A DNA stretch of 62,023 nt from Phycisphaeraceae bacterium (lineage in GTDB: Bacteria; Planctomycetota; Phycisphaerae; Phycisphaerales; Zrk34). The stretch lies in NCBI GenBank assembly GCA_028284925.1, contig JANQQT010000179.1:1-62023 (forward strand), in the 5' to 3' direction. Both the position numbers and the translations under genes were made by a program. The notes under the pieces were generated by a model that was not told the DNA's origin, did not search any database, and was given only the letters and a program-made list of their open reading frames with translations. Positions within the stretch are counted from its first letter, which is position 1. Each line of letters begins with the position of its first letter. Below are positions 17,579 to 27,013 of this stretch, one piece after another.

Positions 17579-18574
17579 ATGAAGCAGATCACACTCGCCA
17601 ATACCGATCTCTCCATCTGCCCCATCGCCATGGGGTGCTGGGGCCTTTCCGGCGACATGACCTGGGGACCGCAGGATGAAGCGGCAGGCCAGGCCGCAAT
17701 CCACGCCGCCCTCGACCTCGGCATCAATTTCTTCGACACCGCCGAAATGTACGGCAACGGCATCTCCGAACAAAGACTCGGCAAAGCCCTCAAAGACAAA
17801 CGCGACCAGGCCGTCATCGCATCCAAACCCTCACCCGATCACAATCGCCCCGCCGACCTCATCGCCAGTTGCCATCGCACGCTTGAGTATCTTCAGACCG
17901 ACTACCTGGATATCTATCAGGTCCACTGGTCCCCTTCCGATGTTCCTCTTGCCGAAACCTGGGGCGCAATGCAATCCCTGCGCGATGAAGGAAAGGTCCG
18001 TTACATCGGTGTTTGCAACTTCGGCCCGAACGACCTCGCCGAAATCACCGCCATCGAAAAACCCGCGACCAATCAAATCCCCTACTCCCTACTCGCACGC
18101 GGCATCGAGTACGCCGTCCTCCCCGCATGTCAACAGCTCAACCTCGGCGTCCTCTGCTACAGCCCTCTCATGCTTGGCCTCCTCACCGGGAAATTCATGG
18201 ATGCCGATGAAGTCCCCGCCGGTCGAGCCAGATCCCGGCATTTCGCCGGCACACGCGAACTCGCTCGCCACGGTGAACCCGGCTGCGAAACCGAAACATT
18301 CGACGCCATCAACGCCGTTCGTCAGATCGCAAGCGATGCCGATATCCCCATGGCCGACCTCGCCATCGCATGGGTGCTCACCCGGGAGGGCGCCGATTGT
18401 GTTCTGGTTGGTCTACGAAAACCCGATCAGGCCAAACGCAATATCGCAGCGCTCAATGTCCAACTCTCCGATGACATCATCCAACAACTCAATGACGCCA
18501 CAGAAACACTCAAAGCCACGCTTGGCACAAACGTCGATCTCTGGCAACCGGAAGAAAAATCACGATATCACTGA
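17579..18574 (+). CDS. Aldo/keto reductase
   Basis: A 331-residue TIM-barrel NAD(P)H-dependent oxidoreductase. All four members of the AKR catalytic tetrad are visible: Asp and Tyr in NFFDTAEMYGNG, Lys in AVIASKPSP and His in DIYQVHWS. The C-terminal cofactor loop region (ADCVLVGLRKPDQAKRNIAAL) matches the AKR 'VLVG.r...q..e' pattern. The length is normal for the family. It starts 14 bp after the GH35-like gene, which suggests co-transcription in a carbohydrate-related unit. Substrate is unknown. It converges with the LEPR-XLL gene, 76 bp away. Confidence 0.95.
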   Translation: MKQITLANTDLSICPIAMGCWGLSGDMTWGPQDEAAGQAAIHAALDLGINFFDTAEMYGNGISEQRLGKALKDKRDQAVIASKPSPDHNRPADLIASCHRTLEYLQTDYLDIYQVHWSPSDVPLAETWGAMQSLRDEGKVRYIGVCNFGPNDLAEITAIEKPATNQIPYSLLARGIEYAVLPACQQLNLGVLCYSPLMLGLLTGKFMDADEVPAGRARSRHFAGTRELARHGEPGCETETFDAINAVRQIASDADIPMADLAIAWVLTREGADCVLVGLRKPDQAKRNIAALNVQLSDDIIQQLNDATETLKATLGTNVDLWQPEEKSRYH

Positions 18575-18650
18575 CGTTCACTGGGTATTCGTGTACGTAC
18601 GTTGCGCGTTATCCGCGCTCATTACTCCCATCAACCCTGAGTGTCAGCAC

Positions 18651-21600
18651 TTAAAGAATCTCTACCACAACATTCTGACTGAACGATTCCCACCAGCTGT
18701 ACGCCAGGCGACCATCCGTCATAATCGTCACGCGACCCCATCGGCCGCCACCCGTTGCAAGCGTGCTGAAGTCCCATCCTCCGCCGGAATTCGTCGCACG
18801 CACCAGTGAGTCGGATGTCTTGTTGAAGTACGTCACGTTCGCCGTTGTCCCGGTAAAGAAGATGTTCGTGTAAAGACCCTGCGATCGCTTGCTCGCCACA
18901 GTTTGCGGGAACCAATCCCCGCTTGCACGGAAGGCGACCTTCAGGTCCGCGTTGAACGCATCGTAATAACTGATCGTCGGATTACCTGATGGGTCAAACG
19001 CCAGCGATGTAAATCCGCCGCCGCCCAAAGTCGGATCAAACGTTACGGCGTCCCAAGTATTTCCCGCCGCCTGCTCGGCATAACGAAATTCACCCGTGGT
19101 GGTATTCTCATAACTCACCGCCCATAATCCCGTGTTCGGGTTTCTCTGCAAACTCGAATACCGACCCACATCGTCCTGCGTATCGATCTCTGAAATATTC
19201 CACGCTCCACCCACCTTCGTCGCGAACAACAGGTTCCCGTTCGACTTGTGGTAATAGGTAATCACCGGATTGTCCGCAGCGTCAAACTGAATCGAAGGAT
19301 AAAGACCCACCGTCCTCCGCGTCTGCACGGCTTCCACCTGCCAGTTCGTGCCGTCAAACTTCGCATACTTCAGGTCGCCGTTGAACGCATCATAGTAAGC
19401 CACACCCGGCAACCCATTGCTGTCCAACGCCATCACCACATAAATCCCCACTTCCGCACTCCCAGCGTCAATCAGCGTCGGGCTGCCCCAGGCGTTGCCC
19501 GCGGATCGCGTCACGTACTTCAATGACCCATCGTTGATATCATGATACGCCAGGTGCAATACACCGCTGACATCCACCTGTATCGCGTTCGACAGGCCGC
19601 CGCCAAACGACTCAAACGTACCCAGGTCAGCAATCGTAAACCCTTCACCAAAGATCGGCAGCACAAACTGGCCGTTTACCGAATTCGGTCGTCCACCAAT
19701 ATCACCACCGTCAATCGTGTCAATCAATTGCGGATTCGTCGGGTCGGAAATATCCAGAACGTCAAAACCATTCACGTTGGTCAAGCCCGCCACCAACGTA
19801 TTCCCATCCGCCTCAACTTGCCACGGACCGTTCGTGCTCGGGAACGTTCCCAGCAGCGGCGGGGCAGTCAAACTCGCGGACAAGTCAAAAATCGAGATCG
19901 ACCCGTCCTGGTCTGCCGGATTCGCCGCGCCCGCTGTACCTTGCGCCGCAACGAACAACCGGTTATCATTGATATCAATCCCCCATACACTTCCGCCCGC
20001 CTGCAAACCGCCGACCAAAGCCATGTTCGCCGGATCGGTAATATCAAAGATGCAAATGTCCGCCACCGCCGCGTCATCCAGGTCGCTTACATAAGCAAAG
20101 TTCCCCTCAATGCGCACATCCACCGCCCCAAGCAACTCGCCCTTGATCGTGGAGACAATGGTCGGGTTCGACGGGTCCGACACATTAATCGCCGTCAAAC
20201 CTTCGCTGAATTCCGCAACGAAAATAAAATCACCCGACTTGTCCAGAGATACCGCAGCCGATGTCAAGTCCAATTCTGAAAGTATGACCGGCTGCGTCGG
20301 ATCACTGACATCGATGATCGAAACACCACCGTTCGTATCTGCCACATACGCAATCACACGATCATCCGCCCCCTGCTCCACCACCAGGTTTCGCGCCTGG
20401 CCGCGTGTGTCGAATCCACCAAGGAAAATCGGCGCATCCGGTGTGCTGATATCCGTAATACCAATGCCCGCAACACCCTCAGCGGTATAAAGCAGGTTAC
20501 CAATTTGCGTCGATGCAAATGCCTGACCATTCACCTTGGCATCCGCATATCCGACCGCGGGCAACTCAGGCCTGTCTTCCACATTCACCGCAACCGTCTT
20601 CACCGCCGTGATCTGATCCGTGCCGCGCGTCGCTTCAAACGTCAGCTCAATCACACCCTGAAAGTCCGCAGGCGTTGTAAACGACACTTCGCCCGTCGCC
20701 GTATTCCACGTCGGCGTCACGCTGTCTACGCTCGAAGAAACCTGCCCCGACACCGAGGCGCCGATGTCATTCAGGATCGCGTTAAAGTTAACTTCTTCCC
20801 CCTGGTTCACCGTCACGATATTCGGAGCATCAATCCCCAGCATCGTCACCGCAATGGTCTGTTGCGTAAGGTTTCCGTCACCGTCATCCAGCGTTACCGT
20901 CACGTTCGCCGTCAAACCCTCCGGCGGAATCGCCCCGGTCGGCATGAACGTGATCGTCGCATCCTGGTGATTCTCAAATATCTCAATACGATCCAGGAAC
21001 ATCGGTGTGACCGGTGCGTCACCGGAGTCCACCGGACGATTGATAATCTCATCGTAAACGCCCTGGCCCGACACCATCTGGCCAAAGATCACATGCCGCT
21101 GGTCAAGCCACGGTGTCGGCACATCCGTCACGAAAAATTGCGAGTCGTTCGTGTTCGCGCCCGAGTTCGCCGCCGCCAGGGCGCCCGGACCCATGAAACT
21201 CAGGAACGGATCAAACCGATCCGGGAAATCACCAAGCGGGCTTCCACCCGTGCCGTTACCATTCTCTGCGTCACCCGTCTGAACCATGAAATCACTGATA
21301 ACCCGATGCAGTGGTACATCCGAATAGAACGGTGTCCCGTTCGGATCCAACGTCCCGTCACCGGCCACGGCATTCGTCGCCAGCGTAATAAACCGCTCCG
21401 CATTCAAGCCGCCGCGCGTCTCAAAAATCTCCAACTCAATGGCGCCGATGGGCGTCACCCCGTCCTGCTCCGTAAAGTGCATCCTTGCCCAACGATTACC
21501 CTGGGGGATAAAGGTCTTCAAATTCGGATTGTCGCTTACCGCCGTGACCGTGATGTTGTCCCCGTCCAGATCCGTTGCATCTACACCAATCGTCAGCGCT

Positions 21601-21803
21601 CCGCTGTTCGTCATGAACTGATCTTCCAACGCCGTCACGAACGTCGGCGCATTCGTCAACAACACCCGCGGCTCAAGCCCTGCCAATCCTTCAAATCGTG
21701 TTCCCGCATCATGACCATTTGCACGACGCCCGTTGGAGAAAATATTAAGAGACAACAATCGACGGAGCCGCTTACGCAGGCCGGTTAGTGGCGAATTCAA
21801 CAT
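18651..21803 (-). CDS. LEPR-XLL surface protein with embedded cyclophilin domain and beta-propellers
   Basis: The product has 1,050 residues. Near residue 43 the LEPR-XLL motif (LAGLEPRVLLTN), typical of planctomycete exported proteins, follows a basic N-terminus. Next, a cyclophilin-type peptidyl-prolyl isomerase domain (about 105-280) shows LHRVISDFMVQTGD, NTNDSQFFVTDVPTPWLDQRHVIFGQ. Cadherin/Ig-like repeats flank it (DGDNITVTAVSDNPN, GVIELTFEATRG). LVIVD-type repeats then occupy about 410-740 (GVSIIDVSDPTQPVILSELD). The final 300 residues repeat a 'DGSLKYVT…GVAYYDA' blade pattern. AAGGAG lies 11 nt before the start. The sequence has no obvious C-terminal sorting signal. A role in envelope protein folding or adhesion is inference. 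It is divergent from thyA across about 0.9 kb. Confidence 0.88.
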   Translation of the reverse strand: MLNSPLTGLRKRLRRLLSLNIFSNGRRANGHDAGTRFEGLAGLEPRVLLTNAPTFVTALEDQFMTNSGALTIGVDATDLDGDNITVTAVSDNPNLKTFIPQGNRWARMHFTEQDGVTPIGAIELEIFETRGGLNAERFITLATNAVAGDGTLDPNGTPFYSDVPLHRVISDFMVQTGDAENGNGTGGSPLGDFPDRFDPFLSFMGPGALAAANSGANTNDSQFFVTDVPTPWLDQRHVIFGQMVSGQGVYDEIINRPVDSGDAPVTPMFLDRIEIFENHQDATITFMPTGAIPPEGLTANVTVTLDDGDGNLTQQTIAVTMLGIDAPNIVTVNQGEEVNFNAILNDIGASVSGQVSSSVDSVTPTWNTATGEVSFTTPADFQGVIELTFEATRGTDQITAVKTVAVNVEDRPELPAVGYADAKVNGQAFASTQIGNLLYTAEGVAGIGITDISTPDAPIFLGGFDTRGQARNLVVEQGADDRVIAYVADTNGGVSIIDVSDPTQPVILSELDLTSAAVSLDKSGDFIFVAEFSEGLTAINVSDPSNPTIVSTIKGELLGAVDVRIEGNFAYVSDLDDAAVADICIFDITDPANMALVGGLQAGGSVWGIDINDNRLFVAAQGTAGAANPADQDGSISIFDLSASLTAPPLLGTFPSTNGPWQVEADGNTLVAGLTNVNGFDVLDISDPTNPQLIDTIDGGDIGGRPNSVNGQFVLPIFGEGFTIADLGTFESFGGGLSNAIQVDVSGVLHLAYHDINDGSLKYVTRSAGNAWGSPTLIDAGSAEVGIYVVMALDSNGLPGVAYYDAFNGDLKYAKFDGTNWQVEAVQTRRTVGLYPSIQFDAADNPVITYYHKSNGNLLFATKVGGAWNISEIDTQDDVGRYSSLQRNPNTGLWAVSYENTTTGEFRYAEQAAGNTWDAVTFDPTLGGGGFTSLAFDPSGNPTISYYDAFNADLKVAFRASGDWFPQTVASKRSQGLYTNIFFTGTTANVTYFNKTSDSLVRATNSGGGWDFSTLATGGGRWGRVTIMTDGRLAYSWWESFSQNVVVEIL

Positions 21804-22710
21804 CGGATAATCTACTCCTTCTTTGCTCTCAGCGGGCTGGCCAATCTCTCCATACCAGTCTTAATTTCGCCGGCGCTCTCTTCCATTGCAACACTTCTGC
21901 AGCGCACAAAACCTGCGCTTGTTACCTGACACATGGATAAAAAAGGGACTCTCTGCCTCCACGTGCGCACGACTCTGACGCTCTTTACTCTTCTCGCGCA
22001 CCAGTCCTTCGCTATTTGACGGAAACGCGCACAGGAATGACGCCAAAACGCCATCTTTCATACTCAATGCGCGCCCCTAAAGTTCGGTGCGCACCAAAAC
22101 GTCGTTATTTTCAATCAGAATCCTTCCTTGTTCCACAAAACGCGCCTCAGACACGCCTGCCTTAGCTCCTTCCACATCTCAATTATACCACCGTTTTCCC
22201 AATGTGAAAGTTTTCGTACAAATTCCAACCCCCCTCCCCGCCTCCGCCTGCCTCGCTATTCCTTTCCCGCTCAGCCCCGATCGGTTTGGATTTGACCTGC
22301 CATTCTTGTGCGATTTTTTCTTCGCACCCGTGTAATCCCACACCACCACAATCGTATGTAAGCGTATTACATGCCCGCTTTTTTGCCAATAACAAGCGTT
22401 TTTTGAGTCGCAGCCTTCTTTCCCTCAAACCAACCCTCGGCTTTCAACGTATCATACCTATGGCATTCAGCGGGCATCTCACTGCGTGTGTGACCGCCCG
22501 TGTTCGACTAACCCTGTGCGTGGCAGGTGTCGTCGAACCGGGTTTTTTGCGCTCATGCCACGATTCCTTAATCGGCAGGACCTTACGTCATACACATCAA
22601 ACCCGGCCCCACGCAATTAACATCATACCCACATCCCTGTTTTTTCCCCGCTATCCCGCTTTTTCCGCCATACTAGGCCAGAACAACTGTTTCTCATTCA
22701 CGGATGAACC
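21804..22710. other. About 0.9-kb gap without a recognisable gene
   Basis: No credible coding region was found here. Short open frames on both strands lack ribosome-binding sites and family resemblance. The interval must hold the divergent promoters of the LEPR-XLL gene (minus) and thyA (plus). AATTATAC near 22181-22188 could be a -10 element, but no matching -35 is convincing. A plus-strand hairpin with a T-tract at 22497-22548 is the only defined structure. Confidence 0.6.
22497..22548 (+). ncRNA. Hairpin with T-tract upstream of thyA; possible small RNA 3' end or attenuator
   Basis: Positions 22497-22508 (CCCGTGTTCGAC) pair with 22532-22542 (GTCGAACCGGG), with one bulged base. The loop is 23 nt and contains a CCTG/CAGG pair. 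TTTTTT follows at 22543-22548. No plus-strand protein gene ends nearby, so the structure would end an unannotated transcript or act in the thyA leader. The class of RNA was not recognised. Confidence 0.35.
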
Positions 22711-23505
22711 ATGCGTCAATATCTTGATCTACTCCAGCATGTCATGGACCACGGTCACCACAAATCCGACCGTACCGGCACCGGAACGCGTAGCATCTTT
22801 GGCCACCAGATGCGCTTCGATCTGAGCGAAGGATTCCCCGCCGTCACCACAAAAAAACTGCATTTCAAGTCCATTATCCACGAATTACTCTGGTTCCTCG
22901 CGGGCGATACCAACATCCAATATCTTAAGGATCACGGTGTGAGGATCTGGGATGAATGGGCTGACGCCGAGGGTAATCTTGGCCCCGTCTACGGCCATCA
23001 GTGGCGAAACTGGCCCACACCCTCCGGCGCCCACGTCGATCAGATCTCTCAGATTATCGATCAGATTCGCCATAACCCCGATTCCCGACGCATCCTTGTC
23101 AGCGCATGGAATGTTTCCGACCTCGATCGCATGGCCCTGATGCCCTGTCACGTCCTGTTCCAGTTTTATGTGGCGGATGGCCGACTTTCCTGTCAACTCT
23201 ATCAGCGCAGCGCAGACCTGTTTCTCGGCGTCCCCTTTAATATTGCATCATATTCCCTCCTTACCATGATGATCGCTCAGGTCACCGATCTGCAGCCGGG
23301 AGAATTCATTCATACTTTCGGTGATGCCCACATATATTCCAACCACGAAGATCAGGTCCATGAGCAACTTTCCCGGACCCCCGGAAGATTGCCGATGATG
23401 CGTATGAATCCTGAGGTCACGGACATATTCGGTTTTTCCTATGACGACTTTGAGTTATTGGACTATCACCCTCAGGCGCCCATCAAGGCGCCGGTTGCGG
23501 TTTGA
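22711..23505 (+). CDS. thyA: Thymidylate synthase
   Basis: The 264-residue enzyme converts dUMP to dTMP with methylene-tetrahydrofolate. Length and sequence match the bacterial ThyA core: [27 protein letters not shown] near the start, the catalytic cysteine in [29 protein letters not shown] and HIYSNHEDQ. The C-terminus ends IKAPVAV, the expected short tail. The stop TGA (23503-23505) lies 11 bp before the folA ATG, consistent with one operon for thymidylate and folate recycling. There is no ThyX in the window. Confidence 0.98.
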   Translation: MRQYLDLLQHVMDHGHHKSDRTGTGTRSIFGHQMRFDLSEGFPAVTTKKLHFKSIIHELLWFLAGDTNIQYLKDHGVRIWDEWADAEGNLGPVYGHQWRNWPTPSGAHVDQISQIIDQIRHNPDSRRILVSAWNVSDLDRMALMPCHVLFQFYVADGRLSCQLYQRSADLFLGVPFNIASYSLLTMMIAQVTDLQPGEFIHTFGDAHIYSNHEDQVHEQLSRTPGRLPMMRMNPEVTDIFGFSYDDFELLDYHPQAPIKAPVAV

Positions 23506-23516
23506 GGTGTGGTGTC

Positions 23517-24023
23517 ATGAATGATCGTCCCGCCAGAATCTCGCTTATCGCCGCACTTAGTCGCAATCGCGTGATCGGTCGTCAGGGATCGCTCCCGTGG
23601 CATTTACCGGATGATCTGGCCTTCTTCAAGAAAACCACCAGCGACAAAGCCGTCATCATGGGTCGAAAGACCTGGGAATCGATAGGTTGTCGACCGCTTC
23701 CCAAAAGGCGCAACATTATCATTTCGCGTAACACCGAATATATTGCGGAGGGGGCGGAAGTCGCTGCGGGCCTTTCTGAAGCCTTAGCGATGTCACGGGA
23801 CAACGGTGAGGTAATGATTTGCGGCGGACAGGGCATTTACGAAGCGGCACTTCCCTTGGCGGACCGCATGTATCTGACGCATGTTCAGGTGGATATCGAC
23901 GATGGTGATGCGTTTTTCCCGAAAGTCGACCCTGCAGACTGGCAGATCACCGACGAACATCCCTACGCACAATCCGCACAAAACCCCCATTCTTACACCA
24001 TTCGTCAATACGACCGGCGCTGA
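23517..24023 (+). CDS. folA: Dihydrofolate reductase
   Basis: The 168-residue enzyme regenerates tetrahydrofolate consumed by ThyA. Motifs: ISLIAALSRNRVIG, GSLPWHLPDDLAFFKKTT (Asp in the active site), VIMGRKTWESIG, and VMICGGQGIYEAAL (the GG nucleotide-binding pair). The ATG at 23517 was chosen because GAGGTG at 23504-23509 sits 7 nt upstream. A TTG at 23502, overlapping the thyA stop, is an alternative. The coupling to thyA supports the assignment. Confidence 0.97.
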   Translation: MNDRPARISLIAALSRNRVIGRQGSLPWHLPDDLAFFKKTTSDKAVIMGRKTWESIGCRPLPKRRNIIISRNTEYIAEGAEVAAGLSEALAMSRDNGEVMICGGQGIYEAALPLADRMYLTHVQVDIDDGDAFFPKVDPADWQITDEHPYAQSAQNPHSYTIRQYDRR

Positions 24024-24350
24024 TCGGACGGATTTTCTCGTTGTTTACGATTGGCAATGCCGGCATTAAGACGATAAGTCATTTATTTGCAAGAGCTTAG
24101 GGTTTTTGAGGATGGTTGGGGAAGAATTCCGTCCAAATTTCCATCTTTGTTTGCAGACGGTTCCGACCAATCGTATCTATCAATTGTCGCTGATGTAAAA
24201 ACAACAGCGGCAACGAAGCAAGTCCTTTCGCTTGTCTTACAGGGTCGTATCTCAAAGCGTCATTGAGTGCGATCAATGGTGATATTCACGTGTCCGGTAT
24301 AGCAACTCAATAGAAGTTGTGGTTATCTCTTGAACGGGAAGGAAACAAAA
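24024..24350. other. Intergenic leader between folA and the PEP-CTERM gene
   Basis: No gene was seen. Compared with its neighbours the interval is AT-richer. It contains an imperfect 9-bp inverted repeat around 24183-24213 (TTGTCGCTG / CAGCGGCAA) without a T-tract. The end of the interval supplies GGAAGGAA just upstream of the next start. No specific riboswitch was recognised. Confidence 0.5.
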
Positions 24351-25181
24351 ATGATCAATCGAATGATGAAACGAATCGTACTTGGATTAGCGCTCGGCCT
24401 CGGTGTCAGCTTTGCCTCCCAGGCCGACGCGGCGGTGATTCTGGAAGATCGTAACTCGAAGGTCGTCATCGACCCCAGTGGTCCCGGTGGCATGCATACT
24501 TGGGAAGTCGATGGTGTCGACCATCTGGCCAGTCAGTGGTTCTTCCTCCGTGTTGGTGACGGCCCGGAAGTCAGCCTGGACGAACTGGACACCTTGGACA
24601 ATCCCGTTCAGATTCTCGCCAGCGATGGCAATGGGCGACCAGGTAACGAACGCGTCTTTATGCAGTACACGACAGACGACTACATTGTTGAGGTTGATTA
24701 CCTCCTGACAGGCGGGCAGGTCGGTTCGAAGGTCTCCGATGTCGCCGAGATCATCACGATCATCAACCTTAAGGACACTGTCCTGGACATTTCATTGTTC
24801 CAGTATTCCGACTTTGACTTGGGTGGTACGATCGGTGATGACACAGTTCGGATCAGCGGCGGCAACACGGCACAGCAGCATGATTCCGGAACGGTGATGA
24901 GCGAGACGGTTGTGACACCTTTGCCAACGCACTTCGAGGTGGCACTCTTCAGCGACACGCTTGACAAATTAACCGATGGCGACAAGGACGACCTGAACGA
25001 TTTCGCGGGCCCGCTCGGCCCTGGTGACGGCACATGGGCGTTCCAGTGGGACTTTGAAATCGGTGTCGCTGACTCGGTGATCGTCAGTAAGGACAAGGGT
25101 ATTGCGGTTGTTCCCGAGCCTGCCACCATGAGTCTTCTGGGCCTCGCCGCCTTCGGGTTAATTCGACGTCGTACCGCGTAA
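24351..25181 (+). CDS. PEP-CTERM sorting-signal protein
   Basis: The 276-residue secreted protein has a signal peptide (MKRIVLGLALGLGVSFASQA) and a C-terminal VPEPATMSLLGLAAFGLIRRRTA. The latter is a PEP-CTERM tripartite signal: VPEP motif, hydrophobic helix, Arg cluster. Such proteins are processed by exosortase and delivered to the cell envelope or matrix. The mature region is Asp/Gly-rich with beta-type sequence and no known catalytic motif. AAGGAAACAAAA before the ATG sets the start, with AAGGA at 24339-24343 about 7 nt upstream. An upstream in-frame TTG at 24330 is less likely. A strong bidirectional terminator follows. Confidence 0.9.
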   Translation: MINRMMKRIVLGLALGLGVSFASQADAAVILEDRNSKVVIDPSGPGGMHTWEVDGVDHLASQWFFLRVGDGPEVSLDELDTLDNPVQILASDGNGRPGNERVFMQYTTDDYIVEVDYLLTGGQVGSKVSDVAEIITIINLKDTVLDISLFQYSDFDLGGTIGDDTVRISGGNTAQQHDSGTVMSETVVTPLPTHFEVALFSDTLDKLTDGDKDDLNDFAGPLGPGDGTWAFQWDFEIGVADSVIVSKDKGIAVVPEPATMSLLGLAAFGLIRRRTA

Positions 25182-25213
25182 AACGTGTGAAAAGACCTAA
25201 AACACCTTGATTC

Positions 25214-25246
25214 AAAAAGCCCCGGCCAGGTTGGTCGGGGCTTTTT
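25214..25246 (+). terminator. Bidirectional terminator between convergent genes
   Basis: An 11-bp perfect stem AAAAAGCCCCG/CGGGGCTTTTT (25214-25224 with 25236-25246) with an 11-nt loop lies between the PEP-CTERM gene (plus) and the SAF-hydrolase gene (minus). A-run and T-run on both sides let it serve both directions. Confidence 0.92.
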
Positions 25247-25272
25247 CAATTGATTCGATTGGAATGATGACC

Positions 25273-26853
25273 TTATTTGTTTGCGGGAGCCTTTTTCACC
25301 GGCCCGTTAATGACATCGTCGATGCTGTTTGGTGTCTTCTTTTCTTCGGGCTCTTTCTTGTCTTCCGCAGGCTTGTTGGGCTTACTCGCAGGCTCCAATG
25401 GATCATTCGTTGGCGACTTGGCAGCAGTCGCTAACGGCACGCGCTCTTCCTTAAGTACATCGAAGACTTTCGGATAGATATTCTCCCAGTCGACGGGACG
25501 CTCGTTGCCACCTCTGTATTTAACTTGAATCTTTCGCCCTATCCAGTAGGTGTTAATAAGGTTACTGGCTACCTTGCTCTGTTTGGTGACATACGGATCC
25601 CACATCAGGACCAGAGTCCGTCGCAGGGGATGTGAAACGTATTTTGGAATGAGGGGGCCCATGTTGTTGGCCTGTGCGATCGCTACGCCAAACACCCCGG
25701 CATAACTCTTGGGGAATTCACATGCAATGAAAGCCGCCTGCAATGCCCCTTGTGAGTAGCCGTGGAGAAAAACACGAGATGGGTCGATGTCCTTGCGTGA
25801 AAGGAACCCCTTCTTCTTGAGCGTTCGTTGGATGTAGTAGTGCGTATCGCGTGGAATGTAGTAACTCCAGCGAAAACCACCGAACTTATCCATATATTGT
25901 CCTGAAACTGCGACGGACACGAATCCATGTTTTGCAGCGAGTTCTGCGGTAGGTTTAACATGGTGAATATTCTCCTGCCAACCGTGCAGGCAAATCAGAA
26001 CGGGCCAGCCTTCGGAGGGCTTGGTTCCGGAAGGTTCAAACACCTCAATTTTTCCGTAATGAACCGGCTCATCCGTCTCGAATGCTGAATGGGTTAAGAT
26101 CGTACCGACTTTCATTTGCTTTTTGACGAGTTTCTTGACGAAGTTCTTTGGAGATCCGGTAAGGAGTCCGGGAACATTCCGCGCCAATTTCGCAGGAATG
26201 TACTTGGTTTCAACATCGTCGGTTCCGAGCCGTTGGCCTACGTTCAAAGGTCGTTTGACTAGCCATGCACGTACTCTGTCTCCAAGATCTTCGACTTCCG
26301 GCACTTCGGCCAGGCCGGGAATGATGATGTCGCCATTCGATACCGGTGTGTTCCGATTATCCTTTCCGTCATTGAATCTGATACCTTTATTGTCAGAATT
26401 TACGTCTTGTGTACCTTCCTTCTTTTGTCCATTCGCTGTAGTCACCGTCTGGTCACTCGGATTTAGATTGCCCGCCAGATAGACGTCTCCAAGGGCCATG
26501 TTTTTGGCCAACACTCGTCCGACATAAGCCTGAACGTCCTCCGAAGTAAGCGGATTAGCTAATGCCTTAAACTCTGAAGGACTGACGGTATCCGCCGTGA
26601 AGTGGCGGGACGTCAGGACCGTGCCTGCTTTCAGATTACCCCGGGCGCGCCAGATAGCTATCTCGTCGGCATCGTCAGGTTCATTGTCTAGCCGGGTGTT
26701 TCTGTCCGGCTTTTTGGGTGGTGATGAACTTGAGCCAAAGATCGCGTAGCCCAGAAGGAACACGCAACCGACGATGACGACTATAAGAACACCGATCAGT
26801 GCGTTGCCACAATGACCCAAACGACGATGGATGGTTTCCGGTTGTGTGGACAT
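25273..26853 (-). CDS. Membrane-anchored SAF-domain/alpha-beta hydrolase fusion
   Basis: The 526-residue product has one N-terminal transmembrane segment (about 17-38, LIGVLIVVIVGCVFLLGYAIF). A first SAF-like domain (about 67-130: ARGNLKAGTVLTSRHF, VGRVLAKNMALGDVYL) follows, and a second SAF-like domain (about 193-258: VKRPLNVGQRLGTDDVETK, LVKKQMKVGTILTHSAF). Both match the CpaB/FlgA-type pattern. Then comes an alpha/beta-hydrolase fold (about 265-480). It has the oxyanion-type strand PVLICLHGWQEN and a GYSQG nucleophile elbow (Ser367). The Pro/Lys/Glu-rich C-terminus is disordered. A -10/-35 pair lies just upstream. Substrate is unknown and could be an ester or peptide in the envelope. Confidence 0.82.
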   Translation of the reverse strand: MSTQPETIHRRLGHCGNALIGVLIVVIVGCVFLLGYAIFGSSSSPPKKPDRNTRLDNEPDDADEIAIWRARGNLKAGTVLTSRHFTADTVSPSEFKALANPLTSEDVQAYVGRVLAKNMALGDVYLAGNLNPSDQTVTTANGQKKEGTQDVNSDNKGIRFNDGKDNRNTPVSNGDIIIPGLAEVPEVEDLGDRVRAWLVKRPLNVGQRLGTDDVETKYIPAKLARNVPGLLTGSPKNFVKKLVKKQMKVGTILTHSAFETDEPVHYGKIEVFEPSGTKPSEGWPVLICLHGWQENIHHVKPTAELAAKHGFVSVAVSGQYMDKFGGFRWSYYIPRDTHYYIQRTLKKKGFLSRKDIDPSRVFLHGYSQGALQAAFIACEFPKSYAGVFGVAIAQANNMGPLIPKYVSHPLRRTLVLMWDPYVTKQSKVASNLINTYWIGRKIQVKYRGGNERPVDWENIYPKVFDVLKEERVPLATAAKSPTNDPLEPASKPNKPAEDKKEPEEKKTPNSIDDVINGPVKKAPANK

Positions 26854-26891
26854 GGGAAATAACCCTCGGAGGTTAGAAAGTTGACTAAGGT

Positions 26892-26921
26892 ATGATACCC
26901 CTGATTTGGAAGGTCATGCAA
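26892..26921 (-). promoter_or_regulatory. Putative sigma70-type promoter of the SAF-hydrolase gene
   Basis: Read on the minus strand, TTGCAT (26921-26916) and TATCAT (26897-26892) are separated by 18 nt. The predicted transcript would begin near 26885 and have about 32 nt of leader before the ATG at 26853. Confidence 0.4.
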
Positions 26922-27013
26922 GGGGATTCGGTCTGTCTTTGGCACAAAATGGCGTATTTGCGGCGCGTGACGTTCGTTCTTTCAGAATTGAGAGTGAAAA
27001 GTCACTTTTGAAG

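Noticed and set aside
20505-21788. 427-codon Arg/His-rich plus-strand frame
   Set aside because: It is antisense to the LEPR-XLL gene. Very high Arg/His content is typical of a shadow of G/C-rich coding sequence.
22286-22825. 179-codon frame in the gap before thyA
   Set aside because: It overlaps the start of thyA, has no ribosome-binding site, and its product is Cys/Arg-rich without domain features.
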